Origin: Acidobacteriota bacterium
GTDB taxonomy: Bacteria > Acidobacteriota > Terriglobia > Terriglobales > SCQP01
Assembly: GCA_021818955.1 (NCBI GenBank)
Contig: JAKASR010000011.1
Location: 35,768 to 99,767, forward strand
Length of the DNA stretch: 64,000 nt
Reading direction: 5' to 3'
The notes beneath the pieces were generated by a model, which was given only the letters and a program-made list of their open reading frames with translations, ran no database searches and was not told where the DNA came from. Shown in pieces: positions 59,477 to 64,000 of this stretch. Numbering within the stretch: position 1 is the stretch's first letter; every line of letters starts with the position of its first letter. Made by a program: the position numbers and the translations under genes.

Positions 59477-62400
59477 TTAATACACGTTCACATTCACGTT
59501 AACCGAATGACTCAAGCTGCCGCTGGTTCCGGTAACGGTCACCGTATATTCGCCGGGCGGCGTGCCGGGCTTGGTATACCCGCCGCCGCTGCTATTGCTG
59601 CCGCCGCCGCAACTGGCCAGCGCCAGCAGCGCCCCTAGCGCCAGCAGCGCCCCAAGCGGGCGCAGGCGGCCGCTCAAAGCCTGCCGGCGGCGGAGCATGA
59701 AACTCAACCCCAATGTTCCAAACAGCGAGACCAGCAGCATGCTCTCCGGCCAGTTTCCCGGCCCATTCGGGTTAAAAGGCGGTAGCAGGCTGGGCGCGGT
59801 GGTGCTCACCGCGAGCTGCACGCTGGCGCTGGTGGTCGAGCTGGTCAGGGTGGCGGAACTGTTGTTGAGCGTGCACGTGCTCAGGGTGGGACAGCCGGCA
59901 CTCACGCTCATATTGACCGTGCCGGTAAATCCAAGTTGGGAACTTATGCTCAGATTGGCGGTGCCCGATTGGCCGGGGGCGTTGATGGTGATGGGGTTGG
60001 CGGCTAGCGTAAAATCGGGCCCGATGATGCTCAACGAGCCGGTCACGGTTGTGGCTTTATAGTTGTTGTCGCCTGAATAGGTAATGCTGAATGAATCTTG
60101 GCCGGCGGTCGTGGGTGTGTAAACCAATTGCGCCTGCAGGCAGTCTGAACCGCAGGAGGAATAGCTCACCGCGCCCGGCAACACTTTATTGTTTATTGAA
60201 ACAGTTATCGTTCCGGTCGGTGTCGCTCCACAATCCGAGCCATAGATGCTTGCTTGAAACGTGATTTGCTGATTTACATTCACCGGGTTGGGAACCGTTC
60301 CATAGTTCATATAGGGAGTGTCTTGTATCACGCTGAAGTTGTACGCTGCGCTGGTCGATCCGGCATAATTCGTATCGCCGGAATAGGTGGCCGTGAGCGT
60401 ATGATTGCCTACCTGGGTAAAGCAGGCCACGGCGCTGGATTGGTAGAAAGCATAGGGAGTCGGCTGCATTTTGGGATTATAAGGGCTGCCTATATAACTG
60501 AGCTGTGTAACATTTAAAGGTGATCCATCTTCCGAAAACGAAAATGTGCCGCCGGGTTCAGCGCCGTCGCTGGTGGTATTGGCGATGGAGCCGATCTGCT
60601 CCTGCTGGCCATATACAACCGGCAGACCTGGGACCGAAGCCATCGTCGTGGTCGCCGCCTTGGCAATGGTGAAACTCGCGCTCCCGCTGCTGGCGCCGTA
60701 GCTCGCATCGCCGGGATAGCTGGCCGAGATCGCGTAGCTGCCCGCCGAAGGCGTCTGGTCTTCCGCATAGCCTTCGATGTTCAAGGGAAAGCTGCCGCCA
60801 TCGAACGCCGCGCCATGATTGGTCACCGTGAGCGTTCCGGTGGGGCAACTGGCGGTTTGCTTCGAACAGGTGCTGGCAATCCCGCTCAGCGCGGAATAGG
60901 TCGCCGCCGAGTTGCCGACATCGAAGCGCAGCAACTGATAGCCGTCCCCATAAGTCGCTTGGTTGGCGCTGTAGCTGGTCAGGTTTCCGTTATTGTCGAG
61001 GGTCACCAGGTTGGCGAACGTCTGGCTGGCTTCGGGGTTGACGGTGACCGTGACCGGCTTGGAATCACTGCCGGCGTAGGCGCCGTTGCCGGCATAGTGC
61101 GCCGCGACCGTGTAGGCGCTGCCGCCGGGCAACAAGCCGGTCGAGCCGGCGATCACGCCATTGGCGAGTGGGAACGTGCCGGCATTGTAGCGGTTCGTTC
61201 CCTGCGTCGCGATCAGCGAAACCTCGCCGGTGGGCATCGGCGACGTCGGCGTCACCGCCACATTGAAGCTGACTGCCGAGCCGTGCGTCACGTTCACCGC
61301 GTTGCCGCCATTCATCTGCAGGGTGGTGGTGGTCGGCTGATATTGCGCCTGATTCCAGTCGTTGACCAGGTTGGCCGCGTTGACGCTGCCCAGCCCGGTG
61401 GCCAGATCGTAGCCGGCCGCCGCGTTGTAGCCGGAGAGCACGCCATAGGCGTCGCTGGCATTTTGGGCTTTGCAATCGGGGCTGCCGCTGATGCAGGGCA
61501 TCGCATTGGTCCCGTAAGTGGTGTCGTAGAAAATGCAGGTGCTGGCCGGATTGTCGGCCGAGGCGCAGCTCGCGCCCGCTTTCGCCGCCAGCGGATATAG
61601 CCTGTAGTTGGCGTTGCCCTGCGGCGTTTGGTATTTCTGGTTGACCAGCGCCATCATGCCGGCAAACGCCGGCGCCGCCAGCGAGGTGCCTCCCACCCCC
61701 AGGAACCAAAAGCTGTTCAGGTTGCAGGGCAGGCCATTGATCTGATCGGCTTCGCAGAGAATGTAAAAATTGCCGTTGAAGCCGTCGCCGGAAAAAAGCG
61801 ACACGTCGGGCAGATCGCGCTTGCCGTCGTTGGGCACGCCTGTGCCCGCTTGCCAGTCGGGTTTGGCATAGCCGCCGGAGCAACTGCCCAGCGTGCCCGA
61901 CGAGGTGGTGCAGGCGCTGGCGCCGCCGCTGCCGCCGATTACCGACAGCAGAAATGGCAATTGCGAAATCAGGCTGGCATTGTTGCAGTTCGTCTCTGCG
62001 CTCGTGGATGCCGAACTCACCAGCTGCGGCAGTTCCGGATTCGTGCAGGTGTCGTTCCACGCCGTTTCCGGAATATAGCCCAGCGCCGAGGTTTCAGTCC
62101 CCGCGCTATTGGTGGCTTTCCAATAGCTGTTGCCATCGAGCGCGTCGTTGAAATCCGTGCCGCCCAGCGCGACATCGTACGGCGTCGAGGCCAGGCCGTT
62201 CACCGCCAGCCCCATCTGTGCCGCTTTGTTGCCCGCATCGCATAAGGCCGAGCCGCTATCCCCGCTGGCCACCGTCACCGTGATGCCTTCGGCCGCCGCC
62301 TGCTCCCAGAGTTGCTCGTAAAACTGGTTGCCGGCCGTGCCCAGTTCCATCTCGCAGGCGCCATAGCTTTCGCTCATCACCGGCGCCAGATCGTTGTCCA

Positions 62401-63562
62401 CGATATATTCGGCCGACAAATCCACGCCGGCGCTGGCTTCCGTCGATTCCGATACCACCAGGTCGATCGTCGCGCCGGGGGCCACCGCCCCCGACCATTC
62501 CACGTCCGCGTCCGATTCGGTTTCGTCGCCGGTCGTGCTCAAAATTCCCGGGTCGGGGCCGTCATGGATGACGTTCAGATGGATGGCGGGCAGCCCGAAC
62601 ATGCTGCGGAAATCGCTGGCGTCTTGCGGGTTGATGTCGCTTTCCGCGGTGATCGCGATGGTCTCGCCGCTGCCGTTAATGCCCGCCGTCCACAGTGGCT
62701 GGATATTGTATATCGTCGCGAAATCCCCCGGGCCTACCGCGAAACAGCTATAGCTGCCGCCGCAGGCATAGGTAAAAGCCGGCGGCGTCGGCCAGGCCGC
62801 CGGGCTGGGCGGCGGCCGCGGCATTTTCGTTAGCGTCAGCAGCGGCTTGCGCCCAAAGTTATTCAGGCTGGCGATGCCCGCCACCGCCGGCAGCAGCGCC
62901 GTGGGAATTTCCGGATCGCGCGCGTTGGCGAAATGTTGCCGGCCGCGCGCCAGGTATTCGTGTATGGGCGTGTGAAAGGCCTGCTCGACTTGCGCCGCGT
63001 CTCCCGAAAACTCGATCACGCCGCGGCCGTTGGCGACGCCATCGATTTGAAAGCCGTGCGCTTCCAGCCAGGCCCGGATGGTCCCCAGGTCCTGCGCGTC
63101 CAGTCCATACCGTTGCCCGAATTGCGCCGGCGTCAGCCACTGGTGATAATGCCGCGAGCCTTTTTCCTGCTGCTGCCGCAGGAGTGCCGCCAGCGCCGCC
63201 TGCTGCTGCCGGCTGCGCTTCAACACCAGCAGCATGCGCTGCATCGGCAGGCTGCCGGGAGCGGGACCGCGGTCGTATGGCGCGCGCGCCAGCGGATAGG
63301 TGTTGCCCCGCAAGACGCTGAGTTGCGTGTCCTTGACCGGTTGTGTGATCAGGGGCGTCCCGGCCGGGGCTTGCCCCGCGGTGGTGAGGCATGCGGCCAG
63401 CCCGCACAAAAACAGCCAGCCGATGGGCGCCCGCCCGCGCGGCCTGGCCGCGCTCAGTCTCGGCCAAGCCAAACAGGCTGCCGCGCCGCGGCTTGCCCGC
63501 CGGCGGTTATTCCAACTGTCTCCCCGCGACGGTTTACGCGCTTTTTGAACTGGAGACATCAT
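59477..63562 (-). CDS. Secreted S53 sedolisin (pro-kumamolisin) with Ig-like repeats and C-terminal membrane anchor
   Basis: 1361 residues. A basic leader with hydrophobic segment (about 46-66) precedes the pro-kumamolisin domain (about 75-235, HYHQWLTPAQFGQRYGL). The catalytic domain (about 270-720) has Glu349 and Asp353 in ETESDADVEW, the oxyanion Asp in VASGDSGS and the Ser in GVGGTSLAAPAFAGM. Four Ig-like (Big_3-type) repeats (about 735-1230) follow with GTNRYNAGTFPLANG, ISASYPGDASYG and TYSGDTNYAGS. The end has a membrane helix (MLLVSLFGTLGLSFMLRRR), a second hydrophobic segment with ASCGGGS and a last beta-strand repeat. Acid endopeptidases of this type are common in acidobacteria. It probably cleaves proteins outside the cell. 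Confidence 0.93.
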   Translation of the reverse strand: MMSPVQKARKPSRGDSWNNRRRASRGAAACLAWPRLSAARPRGRAPIGWLFLCGLAACLTTAGQAPAGTPLITQPVKDTQLSVLRGNTYPLARAPYDRGPAPGSLPMQRMLLVLKRSRQQQAALAALLRQQQEKGSRHYHQWLTPAQFGQRYGLDAQDLGTIRAWLEAHGFQIDGVANGRGVIEFSGDAAQVEQAFHTPIHEYLARGRQHFANARDPEIPTALLPAVAGIASLNNFGRKPLLTLTKMPRPPPSPAAWPTPPAFTYACGGSYSCFAVGPGDFATIYNIQPLWTAGINGSGETIAITAESDINPQDASDFRSMFGLPAIHLNVIHDGPDPGILSTTGDETESDADVEWSGAVAPGATIDLVVSESTEASAGVDLSAEYIVDNDLAPVMSESYGACEMELGTAGNQFYEQLWEQAAAEGITVTVASGDSGSALCDAGNKAAQMGLAVNGLASTPYDVALGGTDFNDALDGNSYWKATNSAGTETSALGYIPETAWNDTCTNPELPQLVSSASTSAETNCNNASLISQLPFLLSVIGGSGGASACTTSSGTLGSCSGGYAKPDWQAGTGVPNDGKRDLPDVSLFSGDGFNGNFYILCEADQINGLPCNLNSFWFLGVGGTSLAAPAFAGMMALVNQKYQTPQGNANYRLYPLAAKAGASCASADNPASTCIFYDTTYGTNAMPCISGSPDCKAQNASDAYGVLSGYNAAAGYDLATGLGSVNAANLVNDWNQAQYQPTTTTLQMNGGNAVNVTHGSAVSFNVAVTPTSPMPTGEVSLIATQGTNRYNAGTFPLANGVIAGSTGLLPGGSAYTVAAHYAGNGAYAGSDSKPVTVTVNPEASQTFANLVTLDNNGNLTSYSANQATYGDGYQLLRFDVGNSAATYSALSGIASTCSKQTASCPTGTLTVTNHGAAFDGGSFPLNIEGYAEDQTPSAGSYAISASYPGDASYGASSGSASFTIAKAATTTMASVPGLPVVYGQQEQIGSIANTTSDGAEPGGTFSFSEDGSPLNVTQLSYIGSPYNPKMQPTPYAFYQSSAVACFTQVGNHTLTATYSGDTNYAGSTSAAYNFSVIQDTPYMNYGTVPNPVNVNQQITFQASIYGSDCGATPTGTITVSINNKVLPGAVSYSSCGSDCLQAQLVYTPTTAGQDSFSITYSGDNNYKATTVTGSLSIIGPDFTLAANPITINAPGQSGTANLSISSQLGFTGTVNMSVSAGCPTLSTCTLNNSSATLTSSTTSASVQLAVSTTAPSLLPPFNPNGPGNWPESMLLVSLFGTLGLSFMLRRRQALSGRLRPLGALLALGALLALASCGGGSNSSGGGYTKPGTPPGEYTVTVTGTSGSLSHSVNVNVNVY

Positions 63563-64000
63563 GGCCCATCCCCCACACTAGAATGGAGACACCATATCTC
63601 AGCCTGCCCTGCGAATTCAATCATTACTAAAGCGGGGCTTTAAGCTTTGATTTTTCAGGAAGATGGCGGTTTTAGCCAGCCGGCATCGGTACTCCCGGCA
63701 GGCTGGTGTGTTGAGGCCGTTTTCGGGCCAAATCTGTATGTCATTGATCGGCGGGCAGAAATCCCTGTAACGCCTTACGATTCAAGTAATTGGCTACTTG
63801 TACCGAGTTGTATCAAGTTGTTCCGAAATTGGTGCAAATGAATGCGGGGTCCTCACAAAAGTCTCCACAAAAAATTATATATTTGACTATTGATTTGTAC
63901 TTAGCGGATGATCAGCGGACACTCGGGGTCCCGAGTGGCGGGATCAGTTTAGCTCAAGCCACCCCGGCTTGAGCGGTGAATGTGCGGCCGTCCAGGAAGG
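63563..64000. other. AT-rich right end without a recognisable gene
   Basis: No credible complete gene. It contains the 10-bp tandem repeat at 63798-63837 and two perfect hairpins: CACTCGG/CCGAGTG at 63920-63937 and CTCAAGCC/GGCTTGAG at 63953-63973. On the minus strand FLDGRTFTAQAGVA followed by TGA (stop at 63956-63954) could be the tail of a gene outside the window. This is too short to judge. Confidence 0.4.
63798..63837. repeat. Degenerate 10-bp tandem repeat (TTGTACCGAG type)
   Basis: Four copies in register: TTGTACCGAG, TTGTATCAAG, TTGTTCCGAA, ATTGGTGCAA. The consensus TTG-x-AC-xx-AG is shared with the series at 44663-44716. Confidence 0.5.

Overview
The window (about 60% GC) looks like a chromosomal segment of a Gram-negative soil-type bacterium, most likely an acidobacterium (Terriglobia). 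This assignment is an inference from gene content: a sedolisin with Ig-like repeats, an RsbRST stressosome, an exosortase/PEP-CTERM exopolysaccharide (EPS) locus, and GGG-type lipoprotein signals. No rRNA gene or other taxonomic marker is present.

Layout. Positions 1-6.6 kb hold the start of msrA, a beta-helix exoprotein, an outer-membrane-type protein coupled to a degenerate NodU-type carbamoyltransferase, a sugar-nucleotidyltransferase and tRNA-Gly. Positions 6.7-10.8 kb hold a LuxR-type regulator divergent from a lipoprotein glycosidase-like gene, and a PEP-CTERM protein. Positions 11.3-17.5 kb, minus strand, hold a stressosome operon (RsbR, RsbS, RsbT, an RsbX-like phosphatase) that continues into a histidine kinase with an RsbU-like N-terminus and its response regulator. 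A free receiver protein and a sigma-54 activator follow.

Positions 17.7-44.2 kb, mostly plus strand, form a large EPS assembly and export locus. It encodes a second sigma-54 activator, Wza-like export protein, beta-barrel, Wzz, tyrosine autokinase, priming sugar-phosphate transferase, two GT2 and three GT4 glycosyltransferases, deacetylase, phosphodiesterase, nucleotidyltransferase-fold protein, O-antigen-ligase-like polymerase, a paralogue of the glycosidase-like gene, Wzx flippase, exosortase, EpsI and a PrsT-like TPR lipoprotein. Many adjacent genes overlap by 4 nt (ATGA), indicating translational coupling. Positions 44.5-64 kb are more ordinary: tRNA-Cys, CorC-type transporter, an acetyltransferase-aminotransferase fusion, GH57 enzyme, HU protein, PLP enzymes, amino-acid and sugar transporters, tRNA-Asn, GH16 enzyme and the sedolisin.

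The most interesting signal is regulatory. Sigma-54 (-24/-12) promoter matches stand before the first EPS glycosyltransferase, the priming transferase, the exosortase, the locus's own sigma-54 activator and the distant PEP-CTERM gene. Three of them lie at a near-constant distance (about 50 nt from predicted transcription start to start codon). A TTGC...CCGG element lies about 80 nt upstream of three of them. Together with the adjacent stressosome-histidine kinase cascade, this suggests coordinated control of EPS synthesis and PEP-CTERM sorting. All functional statements come from reading the sequence; no database search was possible.
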